DNA from: an uncultured Lachnospiraceae bacterium
GTDB taxonomy: Bacteria > Bacillota > Clostridia > Lachnospirales > Lachnospiraceae
Assembly (NCBI GenBank): GCA_902789735.1
Contig: CADAOZ010000010.1
Coordinates: 1 to 64,000, forward strand
Direction: 5' to 3'
Length of the DNA stretch: 64,000 nucleotides
Made by a program: the position numbers and the translations under genes. Under the pieces are notes generated by a model. It searched no databases. It was not told where the DNA came from and saw only the letters and a program-made list of their open reading frames with translations. Shown here one piece after another: positions 7,996-16,857 of this stretch; position 1 is the stretch's first letter; every line of letters starts with the position of its first letter.

Positions 7996-9519
7996 ATGAA
8001 AATTTCGGAACTGATCAGCAAGCTGGATTATCATTTCAATGACGAACACGGACAGGCCGTTACAGACCCGGACAGGGCCAGAGCCCTCTTGGACGTGGAG
8101 ATACAGGACATCACCAACGACTCCCGCAAGATCAGGCAGGACAGTCTTTTCTTCTGTATTGCCGGTGCCCAGTTTGACGGACATGATTTTGCCCTGCAGG
8201 CAGTGGAGCAGGGAGCGAAGGCCCTGGTCGTGGAGAAGGATCTGGATCTGGGAGAGGCGGCCCGGGACGCGGTCATCATCCGTGTCTATGATTCCCGTTA
8301 TGCCATGGCCTTTATTTCGGCCGCGTGGTTCGGCAATCCTGCCTCCCGTATGAAGATCATCGGCGTCACAGGCACCAAGGGTAAGACCACGACCACCTAT
8401 ATGGTCCGGTCCATCCTGCAGAGCGCCGGTTTCAACGTAGGCCTGATCGGCACGATCGAGACCCTGTACGGAGATGTCAGGATCCCCTCCGCCAATACCA
8501 CTCCGGAATCCCTGACCCTGCAGAAGATCTTTAAGGATATGGCGGACGCGGGCGTCGAGGCGGTCGTCATGGAGGTTTCCTCCCAGGCTCTGATGCTGCA
8601 CAGGACCCAGGGCTTCATTTTTGACTATGGGATCTTTACCAACCTTTCGCCCGACCATGTAGGGCCCGGCGAGCATAAAGACTTCGAGGACTACAAGAAC
8701 TGCAAGGGCCTGCTCTTCAAGCAGTGCCGGGTCGGCATCGTCAACGGCGATGACAAATACACGGATGAAGTACTGGAAGGCCATACCTGCTCGGTAGAAC
8801 GCTTTGGACTGGGAGCAGGGAATGACCTGCGGGCGGAAGACCTGGCCCTGATCCATAAGCCCGGCGAGCTGGGCGTATCCTTCCGGGTCAGCGGCCTGAT
8901 GGACTTTGCGGCCGAGGTGACCACGCCCGGCAGATTCAGCGTATACAACGCCCTTTGCGCCATTGCCATCTGCAGGCATTTCGGCGTGACCACGGAAAAC
9001 ATCCGCAAAGCCCTGCTGGAGGTAAAAGTCAGGGGCAGGATTGAAATGATTCCTGTATCTGACGAATTTACCCTGATGATCGACTATGCCCACAACGCCA
9101 TGGCTCTGGAGAGCCTGCTGACGACCCTGCGGGAATACAATCCCAACCGCCTGGTCAGTGTATTCGGCTGCGGCGGCAACCGGGCTAAGTCCCGGCGCTT
9201 TGAGATGGGCGAAGTCAGCGGACGTCTGGCCGACCTGACGGTCATCACCTCCGACAACCCCAGATTTGAAGAGCCTCTGGATATCATCGCGGATATCCGT
9301 ACCGGCATCAGCCGGACCGGGGGCAGATTTATAGAGATCCCCGACCGGAAAGAAGCGATCGCCTGGTCCATCCATAATGGACAGCCCGGTGATATCATCA
9401 TCCTGGCCGGCAAGGGCCATGAGGACTATCAGGAGATCAAGGGCGTTAAATATCCCATGGATGAAAGAGACCTGATCCGGGATATCCTGGCGGAAGACGC
9501 GGCAAAGGCGGGACAGTAA
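7996..9519 (+). CDS. murE: UDP-N-acetylmuramoyl-tripeptide synthetase MurE (meso-DAP type)
   Basis: Cytoplasmic ATP-dependent ligase adding the third residue of the peptidoglycan stem peptide. The 507-residue protein carries the Mur ligase P-loop GVTGTKGKTTTT at 123-134, the PESLTLQK substrate region, and DNPRFEEP, whose DNPR motif marks enzymes that use meso-diaminopimelate rather than lysine. Start ATG 7996 is preceded by AGGAG at 7983-7987, 8 bp away. It stands alone here, about 14 kb upstream of the division and wall cluster where murE usually resides. Confidence 0.95.
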   Translation: MKISELISKLDYHFNDEHGQAVTDPDRARALLDVEIQDITNDSRKIRQDSLFFCIAGAQFDGHDFALQAVEQGAKALVVEKDLDLGEAARDAVIIRVYDSRYAMAFISAAWFGNPASRMKIIGVTGTKGKTTTTYMVRSILQSAGFNVGLIGTIETLYGDVRIPSANTTPESLTLQKIFKDMADAGVEAVVMEVSSQALMLHRTQGFIFDYGIFTNLSPDHVGPGEHKDFEDYKNCKGLLFKQCRVGIVNGDDKYTDEVLEGHTCSVERFGLGAGNDLRAEDLALIHKPGELGVSFRVSGLMDFAAEVTTPGRFSVYNALCAIAICRHFGVTTENIRKALLEVKVRGRIEMIPVSDEFTLMIDYAHNAMALESLLTTLREYNPNRLVSVFGCGGNRAKSRRFEMGEVSGRLADLTVITSDNPRFEEPLDIIADIRTGISRTGGRFIEIPDRKEAIAWSIHNGQPGDIIILAGKGHEDYQEIKGVKYPMDERDLIRDILAEDAAKAGQ

Positions 9520-9570
9520 AGGACTGCATTGAGTTGACTGAAACAGTCAAATCTCTGAAAACAGGAGTAT

Positions 9571-11823
9571 ATGGCAGACAGACAATATCGATATGCCCAA
9601 ATCATCATAGATATATCCCATGAGAAGCTGGACCGGCCTTTCACCTACCGGATTCCCGCTGCGCTGGCAGACCAGGTGGAGCCGGGCAGCCGGGTCAGGA
9701 TCCCCTTCGGCCATGCCGTCCGGACAGGATACGTGGTCGAGCTGACGGACAGCTGCGACCTGCCGGAGGATAAGATCCGGGAGATCGGGGAGGTCCTTCT
9801 GCCCGGACAGGGCTACAGCCGGGAAAAGGACAGCGGTTTTTATATCCGGCTGGCCAGCTGGATGAAAGAGCGGTACGGCGCCACGACAATTACGGCCCTG
9901 AAGACAGTCCTGACTTCCCGCAAGACCGGTAAACCCAAAATCAGGCGGCAGATCCGCCTGCTGCTGGACCGGGATGCCGCAGAGGAAAAGCTGGCTTTCT
10001 ACCATCAGAAACATCAGGTGGCCAGGGAACGTCTGCTGCGGGAGCTGATCGGGACGCCTGTCCAGCCTTATGACCTAATCACGACCCGCCTACATGTGGG
10101 AACTCCGGTCATCCGGGCCATGAAGCAGGCCGGCGTGATCGAGGTGGATTCCTATACAGACCTGCGCAATCCGGTCAGTGTCAGTCCGGACGCCGCAGAG
10201 CGCAAGACCCTGAGTCCGGCTCAGCAGCGGATTTCGGACGCGGTCGTAGAATCCTTTGAAGCCGGAAGACCCGGCGTGACCCTGATCCGGGGCATTACCG
10301 GCAGCGGCAAGACCGAGGTTTATATTTCCATCATAAGCAGGATCTGCCGGTCGGGAAGACAGGCCATCATGCTGATCCCCGAGATCGCCCTGACCTACCA
10401 GACCCTGCTCCGTTTTTACAGACATTTCGGAGACCGGGTCTCGGTCATTAATTCCTCTCTGTCTGAGAGCGAGAAGGCGGATCAGTGGGAACGGGCCAGA
10501 AGGGGTGAGATCGATGTCATCATCGGCCCCCGTTCCGCCCTCTTTACCCCTTTTGAGCGTCTGGGCGTCATCGTGATCGACGAAGAACACGAGAACAGTT
10601 ATAAAAATGAATCCATGCCCAAATACCATGCCAGGGAAACGGCCATTCAGATTGCCCGCATGCGGGGCGCTTGTGTGGTCCTGGGCAGCGCGACGCCTTC
10701 CATGGAGTCCTATTACAGGGCCCTGCACGGAGAATACAGGCTGTTCACTCTGGATGAACGGCTGACGGGCGGGAGCCTGCCCTGTACAGAGATCACGGAT
10801 ATGCGGATGGAACTGCGCAGAGGCAACCGCAGCATTCTGTCCCGGTCTCTGGACAGCCTGATCCGGGACCGCCTGGAACGGGGGGAGCAGACCATGCTCT
10901 TTCTGAACCGCCGGGGCTTTGCGGGCTCGGTCTCCTGCAGGTCCTGCGGGTTCGTGGTAAAGTGTCCCCATTGTGATGTCCCCATGTCCCTGCACCGGGG
11001 CGGCAGGATGGTCTGCCATTACTGCGGGCATCAGGCCCTCCAGCCGAAGACCTGTCCGGATTGCGGATCCCCTTATATTTCCCCTTTCCGGGCCGGGACC
11101 CAGCAGATCGAGACCTGGCTGCAGGAACATTTTCCCGGTGCCAGGATCCTGCGCATGGACGCGGATACGACAGCCCGCAAGGGCAGCTATGAAAAGATCC
11201 TTTCTGCCTTTGCCAATGAGGAAGCCGACATCCTGCTGGGGACCCAGATGATCGTCAAGGGACATGACTTCCCCAATGTGACCCTGGTCGGCATCCTGCT
11301 GGCCGATCTGTCCCTGTATGCCAATGACTACAGGGCGGCGGAGCGCACTTTCCAGCTGCTGACCCAGGCGGCCGGCCGCGCCGGCAGAGGGACCAGGCCC
11401 GGGCAGGTCGTCATCCAGACCTATAAGCCGGATCATTATGCCATCCGGCTGGCAGCCCGTCAGGACTATGAAGCTTTTTATGAAGAGGAAATCCGCTACA
11501 GGAGCCTGCTGCTTTATCCGCCTGCGGGGCATATGCTGGCCGTGCAGATCCAGTCCCGGGATGAGGACGCCGCCATGCTGACAGCCGGAATGATCCGGGA
11601 TCTGCTGCAGCGGAAGACCGCCCCTGCGGCCCTGATCGGTCCCGCGGTTGCCCTGATTGGAAAACTGCGTGACAATTACCGCTTTGTCATCTATGTTAAA
11701 GACGTAAAATATGATAAACTGATACACTGTAAGGATATAATTGAGGCGCATCTGCGCACTGCAGACCTGCCCGCCAGAGATCTGCAGGTACAGTTTGATT
11801 TTGATCCGGTGGTCCCTTATTAA
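9571..11823 (+). CDS. priA: Primosomal protein N' (replication restart helicase PriA)
   Basis: 3'-5' helicase that reloads the replisome at stalled forks. The 750-residue chain has the 3'-BD N-terminal domain, Walker A GITGSGKTEVY near 240-250, DEEH box VIDEEHENSYK near 335, a zinc-binding cysteine cluster (CRSCGFVVKCPHC, then CHYCG and CPDCGSP, about 450-500) and the helicase C lobe QAAGRAGRG. All expected motifs are present. It begins 51 bp after murE; its 3' end with stop codon is duplicated before def. Confidence 0.96.
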   Translation: MADRQYRYAQIIIDISHEKLDRPFTYRIPAALADQVEPGSRVRIPFGHAVRTGYVVELTDSCDLPEDKIREIGEVLLPGQGYSREKDSGFYIRLASWMKERYGATTITALKTVLTSRKTGKPKIRRQIRLLLDRDAAEEKLAFYHQKHQVARERLLRELIGTPVQPYDLITTRLHVGTPVIRAMKQAGVIEVDSYTDLRNPVSVSPDAAERKTLSPAQQRISDAVVESFEAGRPGVTLIRGITGSGKTEVYISIISRICRSGRQAIMLIPEIALTYQTLLRFYRHFGDRVSVINSSLSESEKADQWERARRGEIDVIIGPRSALFTPFERLGVIVIDEEHENSYKNESMPKYHARETAIQIARMRGACVVLGSATPSMESYYRALHGEYRLFTLDERLTGGSLPCTEITDMRMELRRGNRSILSRSLDSLIRDRLERGEQTMLFLNRRGFAGSVSCRSCGFVVKCPHCDVPMSLHRGGRMVCHYCGHQALQPKTCPDCGSPYISPFRAGTQQIETWLQEHFPGARILRMDADTTARKGSYEKILSAFANEEADILLGTQMIVKGHDFPNVTLVGILLADLSLYANDYRAAERTFQLLTQAAGRAGRGTRPGQVVIQTYKPDHYAIRLAARQDYEAFYEEEIRYRSLLLYPPAGHMLAVQIQSRDEDAAMLTAGMIRDLLQRKTAPAALIGPAVALIGKLRDNYRFVIYVKDVKYDKLIHCKDIIEAHLRTADLPARDLQVQFDFDPVVPY

Positions 11824-11888
11824 GGGCAGGTTACAGAAGAAGATATTCCGCAGCCCCTGATAAGGGCAGGATTCAGAAAAGGAGATTC
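11821..11888 (+). repeat. Direct repeat spanning the priA stop and def leader
   Basis: Copy 1 at 11821-11848 begins with the priA stop codon (TAAGGGCAGG, then TTACAGAAGAAG); copy 2 at 11861-11888 begins TAAGGGCAGG and ends in the def ribosome site AAAAGGAGATTC. Period 40 bp. Confidence 0.8.
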
Positions 11889-11889
11889 T

Positions 11890-12435
11890 ATGGCACTTCG
11901 CACAATCCGTGAATACGGAGATCCGGTACTGACGAAAAAAGCAAAACCCATCAAGGAAATGACACCTAAGATCGAGGCTCTGATCAGGGACATGCTGGAA
12001 ACATTATATGATTCCGGCGGTGTAGGTCTGGCGGCCCCTCAGGTCGGTATGCTGAAAAGGCTTGTCGTCATTGACATTTCCGAAGAGCAGAATGAGCCCC
12101 ATATCCTGATCAATCCCGAGATCATTGAATCGGACGGAGAACAGAAAGGAATGGAGGGATGCCTGTCCGTGCCCGGCAAATCCGGTATGGTGACCAGGCC
12201 CAACCATGTGAAAGCCAGGGCCCTGAATGAAAAAATGGAGCCCATTGAGATTGAAGGCGTTGAGCTGATGGCCAGGGCCATCTGCCATGAGCTGGACCAC
12301 CTGGACGGCAAAGTCTATGTCGATCTGGTGGAAGGCGAGCTCTATGACAACGACGATCTTGTCCCTGTGGAAGACGAAGAGGACGAAGCGGCGGATATGG
12401 GACAGGAAACAGAAGAAACGAACGGAGAAGCCTGA
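11890..12435 (+). CDS. def: Peptide deformylase
   Basis: Removes the formyl group from nascent N-formylmethionine. The 181-residue protein has the three deformylase motifs: GVGLAAPQVG at 44-53, EGCLSVP at 89-95 (Cys91 metal ligand) and HELDH at 133-137 (two His ligands, catalytic Glu). A C-terminal acidic extension of about 25 residues (EDEEDEAADMGQ...) follows the catalytic core. Start ATG follows AAAAGGAGATTCT. It is 6 bp upstream of fmt, the gene that installs the formyl group, a classic operon pair. Confidence 0.97.
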   Translation: MALRTIREYGDPVLTKKAKPIKEMTPKIEALIRDMLETLYDSGGVGLAAPQVGMLKRLVVIDISEEQNEPHILINPEIIESDGEQKGMEGCLSVPGKSGMVTRPNHVKARALNEKMEPIEIEGVELMARAICHELDHLDGKVYVDLVEGELYDNDDLVPVEDEEDEAADMGQETEETNGEA

Positions 12436-12441
12436 ACATAT

Positions 12442-13401
12442 ATGAAGATAGTTTTTATGGGTACGCCGGATCTCGCGGCCGGGATCCTGGAAACCATGTT
12501 GAAGGACGGCCGGCAGGTCAGCCTGGTCGTGACCCAGCCGGACCGCCAGAAAGGCCGCGGAAAAAGCATTGTCAAATCAGCTGTGAAGATCTGCGCTGAG
12601 AAATACGGGATTCCCGTCTTCCAGCCGGAGCGGGTCAGGAGGCCTGAAGCGGTAGAGAGGATCCGGCAGGAAGAACCGGATCTGATCGTCGTGGCTGCCT
12701 TTGGCCAGATCCTGCCCCAGAAGCTTCTGGATATTCCAAAATATGGCTGCATTAATGTCCATACTTCCCTGCTGCCTAAATACCGGGGCGCAGCCCCCAT
12801 CCAGTGGGCCATCATCAACGGGGAGAAGAAGAGCGGCGTGACCATCATGCAGATGGACGCCGGCCTGGATACCGGCGATATCCTCACCCAGGAGGAGCTG
12901 GTGCTGGATCCCAAAGAGACCGCCGAGACCCTGTTCGACAAACTGGCGGACATGGGCGGACCCCTTCTGCTCAGGACCATTGACGCCATTGAGGCGGGGA
13001 CTGTTACAGGGACGCCCCAGAGCGACAGGCAGACTTTCTATGCCTCCATGTTCAGCAGGGAAATGGGGGAGATTGACTGGAACCGGACCGCAACGGATAT
13101 CGAGCGACTGATCCGGGGACTCAATCCCTGGCCCAGCGCTTATACCGGCTATCATGGGAAACTCCTGAAAATCTGGGACGCGGATGTTCTTTCGGCAGAG
13201 GATTCCTTCCCGGGAAGCGATACCCTGGAAGGAGCAAGGCCCGGCGATGTACTGGGCGTGGATAAGAAACGGATCTATGTAATGACAGGTGAAGGCGTCC
13301 TGGCCATCAATGAGGTGCAGATCGAAGGCAAAAAGCGTATGCCGGTCCAGAGTTTCCTGCTGGGCTATAAGGTCAGCCCCGGAGACAGGCTGCATCGCTG
13401 A
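12442..13401 (+). CDS. fmt: Methionyl-tRNA formyltransferase
   Basis: Formylates initiator Met-tRNA using 10-formyl-tetrahydrofolate. The 319-residue protein opens with MKIVFMGTPDLAAGIL, has the catalytic-region motif SLLPKYRGAAPIQWAI near 107-122 and MDAGLDTGDIL, and ends with the OB-fold C-terminal domain. No Shine-Dalgarno of strength precedes ATG 12442; with the def stop 7 bp upstream translational coupling is likely. Confidence 0.97.
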   Translation: MKIVFMGTPDLAAGILETMLKDGRQVSLVVTQPDRQKGRGKSIVKSAVKICAEKYGIPVFQPERVRRPEAVERIRQEEPDLIVVAAFGQILPQKLLDIPKYGCINVHTSLLPKYRGAAPIQWAIINGEKKSGVTIMQMDAGLDTGDILTQEELVLDPKETAETLFDKLADMGGPLLLRTIDAIEAGTVTGTPQSDRQTFYASMFSREMGEIDWNRTATDIERLIRGLNPWPSAYTGYHGKLLKIWDADVLSAEDSFPGSDTLEGARPGDVLGVDKKRIYVMTGEGVLAINEVQIEGKKRMPVQSFLLGYKVSPGDRLHR

Positions 13402-13427
13402 CAGGGATCTGGCAGCCTGTATACAAT
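13398..13427 (+). promoter_or_regulatory. Possible promoter for rsmB-rlmN
   Basis: CTGACA (13398-13403), 18-bp spacer, TACAAT (13422-13427), directly followed by an AT tandem repeat that adds further TATAAT hexamers. Fmt ends at 13401, so the -35 overlaps its stop. Confidence 0.45.
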
Positions 13428-13470
13428 GTATATATATAATGCGTATATATATAATGCGTATATATATAAG
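13426..13470 (+). repeat. Three tandem 15-bp AT repeats
   Basis: Unit GCGTATATATATAAT at 13426-13440 (first two bases differ), 13441-13455 and 13456-13470 (ends AAG). Each unit places a TATAAT-like hexamer 15 bp after the last, so copy number could change promoter strength. It lies in the only gap of the fmt-rsmB junction. Confidence 0.85.
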
Positions 13471-13493
13471 GAAGTATTGCTTTTCAACGAACA

Positions 13494-14915
13494 ATGGCGG
13501 GATTCCCCCTGCCCCTAAGCGAAAAGCGCGGGCGGCGGGGAAACCATGAACCATATACAAACGCAGAAATGAAACAACGCAGAAATGAAAGGGAGATCGT
13601 CCTGGACCTCCTCCTTGCCCAACATCAGAAAGGGGCCTTTATGAACGTGCTGGTCCGGGAGACCCTGGACCTCTTTTCAGATCTGGAGCCCCGCCAGCGG
13701 GCCTTTATCAAGCGCCTGGCGGAAGGGGTGGTCGAGCGCAGGCTGGAGCTGGATGCGGTCCTGGACCGCTATTCCAAAAAGCCCATGTCCTCCCAGAAGC
13801 CCAAGGCCAGGATCATACTCCGCATGGGCCTGTACCAGCTGCTCTATATGGATTCGGTGCCGGCGTCCGCCGCCTGCAATGAATCTGTCAGGCTTGCCAA
13901 ACGGGTCGGGCTGTCTGCAGTCTCCGGGTATATCAACGGCCTGCTCCGCAATATAGCAAGGGACCTTGAGAACGGCAGGCTGACTGCGGAACAGGAATCC
14001 CTTTCAGTACGTTATTCCATGCCCCAGTGGATCATCGATCTCTGGGACGAACAGCTGGGCCGGGAACAAACGGAGCAGCTCCTGCCTGCCCTGCTGGCAG
14101 AGAGGCCGGTCTGCATCCGGATCATGCCTGCCGTGACCGGCGAAGAACGGGACAGGCTGATCACAGATATGACTGCGGCCGGGGCGGAATTGACGCCCGG
14201 CAGATGGATCCGGGACTGCTATTATATGAAACGGTCCGGCCGTCTGACCGACCTGCCCGGCTATCGGGAAGGCAAATGGACCGTCCAGGATGAGAGTTCC
14301 ATGTTCGCGGTCACGGCAGCAGGACTGACCGGGGATGAGTTCCTGATGGATGTCTGCGCGGCACCTGGCGGCAAAGCCACACATGCGGCTTCCCTCCTTC
14401 CCGCCGGACATGTGGAGGCTTTTGACCTGACAGAACAGAAGGTAGAACGGATCCGGGAGAACGCCGCCCGTCTCCGTCTGACCAATCTGACCGCCCAAAA
14501 GCGGGACGCCCTTTCGGAAGACAGCGCGAGACGGGAACAGGCGGATGTCCTCCTGTGCGATCTGCCCTGTTCCGGCCTGGGTATCATCGGCCGCAAGCAG
14601 GATATTAAATACAGAGTGACATATCAGGATCTGCCGGACCTGGCAGATCTGCAGCGCAGGATTCTGGCCGCTTCCCTTCCCTGTCTCAAGCCCGGCGGCG
14701 TTCTGATCTACAGCACCTGCACCATAGACAGACTGGAAAATGAAGAGAACCTTCTATATATAAAGGAGGAACTGGGCATGATACCGGAGGACATTTCCGG
14801 CCTGCTGCCCGCGGGCGTTCCCGGTATCCGGCACAACGCCATCCAGCTCCTTCCCCATATCCATGGAACAGACGGTTTCTTCGTGGCCAGATTCAGAAAA
14901 CCCTTCGCCCAGTAA
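13494..14915 (+). CDS. rsmB: 16S rRNA (cytosine(967)-C(5))-methyltransferase RsmB
   Basis: SAM-dependent m5C methyltransferase of 16S rRNA. The N-terminal NusB-like RNA-binding domain (about 27-150) is followed by a Rossmann methyltransferase domain with DVCAAPGGKATHAA near 284, DLPCSGLG near 360 (Pro-Cys motif) and YSTCTI near 405 (catalytic Cys). Two starts are possible: ATG 13494 or ATG 13569 (MKQRRNEREIVL); neither has a strong ribosome site, and the second matches the usual family N-terminus better, giving 448 residues. Confident in function, not in start. Confidence 0.93.
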   Translation: MAGFPLPLSEKRGRRGNHEPYTNAEMKQRRNEREIVLDLLLAQHQKGAFMNVLVRETLDLFSDLEPRQRAFIKRLAEGVVERRLELDAVLDRYSKKPMSSQKPKARIILRMGLYQLLYMDSVPASAACNESVRLAKRVGLSAVSGYINGLLRNIARDLENGRLTAEQESLSVRYSMPQWIIDLWDEQLGREQTEQLLPALLAERPVCIRIMPAVTGEERDRLITDMTAAGAELTPGRWIRDCYYMKRSGRLTDLPGYREGKWTVQDESSMFAVTAAGLTGDEFLMDVCAAPGGKATHAASLLPAGHVEAFDLTEQKVERIRENAARLRLTNLTAQKRDALSEDSARREQADVLLCDLPCSGLGIIGRKQDIKYRVTYQDLPDLADLQRRILAASLPCLKPGGVLIYSTCTIDRLENEENLLYIKEELGMIPEDISGLLPAGVPGIRHNAIQLLPHIHGTDGFFVARFRKPFAQ

Positions 14916-14940
14916 ATTGACCGGAGAATATATACATAGA

Positions 14941-15993
14941 ATGAATAAAACGGATTTGAAATCCATGAACCTGGAGGAGATGACCGCTTTTCTGACAGAG
15001 CGGGGCTATCCCAGGTTCCGGGCCGGCCAGCTCTATCAGTGGATCCACTGCAAACTGGCCTCCGACTGGGACCAGATGTCCAACCTGCCCAAATCCATGC
15101 GGCAGCAGCTGGCGGAGGAGACGGAGCTGACCCGCGTCCGTATGATTGACAGACAGGTCTCTAAAATAGACGGGACCCAGAAATACCTCTTTGCCATGCC
15201 GGACAACAGCCTGGTGGAAAGCGTGTTCATGCGCTACAAATTCGGCAACAGTGTCTGCATATCCTCCCAGGTAGGCTGCAGGATGGGATGCCGTTTCTGT
15301 GCGTCCACGCTGGACGGCCTGATCCGCAGCCTGACCCCGGCTGAGATGCTGGAACAGGTCTATGAGATCACCCGGGTAACGGGAGAGCGGATCTCCCATC
15401 TGGTGGTCATGGGGACCGGAGAGCCCCTGGACAACTATGACAATCTTGTCCGTTTCCTGGAGCTTCTGACCGATCCGAACGGCCTGAATCTGAGCCAGCG
15501 GAATGTTACAGTTTCCACCTGCGGGATCGTGCCCCGTATGCGGCAGCTGGCGGATCTGGGCCTGTCTATTACACTGGCCCTGTCCCTGCACGCCTATACG
15601 GATGAAAAGCGCAGGGAGATCATGCCGATCGCCAACCGGTATTCCATTGCGGAGCTGATGGAAGCCTGCCGCTATTACTTCAGCAGGACCGGAAGGCAGA
15701 TTACCTTTGAATACAGCCTGATCAAAGACGTGAATGACGCCGAAGAGGACGCAGCCGGCCTGGCTGCCCTGGCGGGCCCGCTGAAAGCCCACATAAACTT
15801 GATACCGGTCAATCCCGTCAAGGAAAGAGGCTACCGGCATCCGGATGACAGGGCTGTCAGGGCCTTTAAAAATAAACTTGAAAAACATGGAATAAATGTT
15901 AGTATTAGGAGAGTGTTGGGCCGGGATATTGACGGCGCCTGCGGCCAGCTGCGGCACCGCCACCTTTCCGGGGACGGTCAGAAGGCTGACTGA
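14941..15993 (+). CDS. rlmN: Dual-specificity RNA methyltransferase RlmN
   Basis: Radical SAM enzyme that methylates C2 of A2503 in 23S rRNA and A37 in some tRNAs. With ATG 14941 it is 350 residues; the radical SAM cluster motif CRMGCRFC puts cysteines at 113, 117 and 120, and MGTGEPLDNYDN follows. A conserved Cys in the C-terminal third (SIRRVLGRDIDGACGQL) matches the catalytic cysteine. An open frame reaches back to 14863 inside rsmB, but the upstream part is rsmB coding in another frame. The site CCGGAGAA at 14920-14927 is rather far (13 bp) from the start. Confidence 0.95.
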   Translation: MNKTDLKSMNLEEMTAFLTERGYPRFRAGQLYQWIHCKLASDWDQMSNLPKSMRQQLAEETELTRVRMIDRQVSKIDGTQKYLFAMPDNSLVESVFMRYKFGNSVCISSQVGCRMGCRFCASTLDGLIRSLTPAEMLEQVYEITRVTGERISHLVVMGTGEPLDNYDNLVRFLELLTDPNGLNLSQRNVTVSTCGIVPRMRQLADLGLSITLALSLHAYTDEKRREIMPIANRYSIAELMEACRYYFSRTGRQITFEYSLIKDVNDAEEDAAGLAALAGPLKAHINLIPVNPVKERGYRHPDDRAVRAFKNKLEKHGINVSIRRVLGRDIDGACGQLRHRHLSGDGQKAD

Positions 15994-16033
15994 TCCGACC
16001 TCTCGAAGACTGCCAAATGACTGGAGATAGACC

Positions 16034-16774
16034 ATGCCAATCTCTTTTTCGGCGACCGATACCGGCCGCAAACGACAAATGAATCAGGACTTTATCTTTT
16101 CCAGCGACATACCGGTGGGACGCCTGCCCGATCTCTACATTGTGGCGGACGGTATGGGAGGCCACAGGGCCGGGGAGTACGCCTCGGAGTTTACGGCCAA
16201 CCGGGCAGTCGGGATCATTGAGAAATCGGCGCGCAGCGATCCTGCGGAACTGATGCGGATGGCCCTGACGGAGGTCAACCGGGAGCTGCGGGTCATAGCC
16301 CGCCGGGAGCCGGAATACAGAGGTATGGGGACCACGGCCGTTGCCTGCGTGGTGACCGGCAGGGTTCTGCAGGTGGCCAATGTCGGCGACAGCAGGCTTT
16401 ATATCCTGCAGGGTGGCTCCGGCATGCGGCAGGTCACGCATGATCATTCCCTGGTGGAAGAGATGGTCCACGCCGGCAGTCTGGATGAGAAGCAGGCCCG
16501 GATGCATCCGGACCGTCATGTCATCACCCGGGCCATCGGGGCGGAGGATACCCTGGATGTAGATCTGTTCACGGAGGTCCTGCAGGGGGATGAACTGATC
16601 CTTATGTGCACGGACGGACTGACCAATATGCTGGAGGATGCCCAGATCGAGGAGATCATCCGAAGCACAAGAAATCTTGAGGAAGCTGTTAAGGTACTTA
16701 TTGCGGTAGCCAATGAGGCGGGCGGAAAGGACAATATTTCCGTGACCCTCATAGATCCCTTCCGTTCCGCGTAG
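16034..16774 (+). CDS. prpC: PP2C-family serine/threonine phosphatase (PrpC/Stp)
   Basis: Metal-dependent phosphatase that reverses phosphorylation by the neighbouring PASTA kinase. The 246-residue protein has the PP2C motifs TGRKRQMNQDF at 10-20 (Asp19), VADGMGGHRAG at 37-47 (Asp39), GTTAV, VGDSRLY and CTDGLTN, with the late DNISV. It is cytosolic, with no membrane segment. The pair phosphatase-kinase followed by rsgA is a standard Firmicute arrangement. Confidence 0.95.
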   Translation: MPISFSATDTGRKRQMNQDFIFSSDIPVGRLPDLYIVADGMGGHRAGEYASEFTANRAVGIIEKSARSDPAELMRMALTEVNRELRVIARREPEYRGMGTTAVACVVTGRVLQVANVGDSRLYILQGGSGMRQVTHDHSLVEEMVHAGSLDEKQARMHPDRHVITRAIGAEDTLDVDLFTEVLQGDELILMCTDGLTNMLEDAQIEEIIRSTRNLEEAVKVLIAVANEAGGKDNISVTLIDPFRSA

Positions 16775-16857
16775 CGGCCTCATTTTCATGAACCGGACCG
16801 GGGAACCGGCCGGAGAAAAGGGGAGCAGCGGGAAATACACTGTTAACGGAGGAAGAC

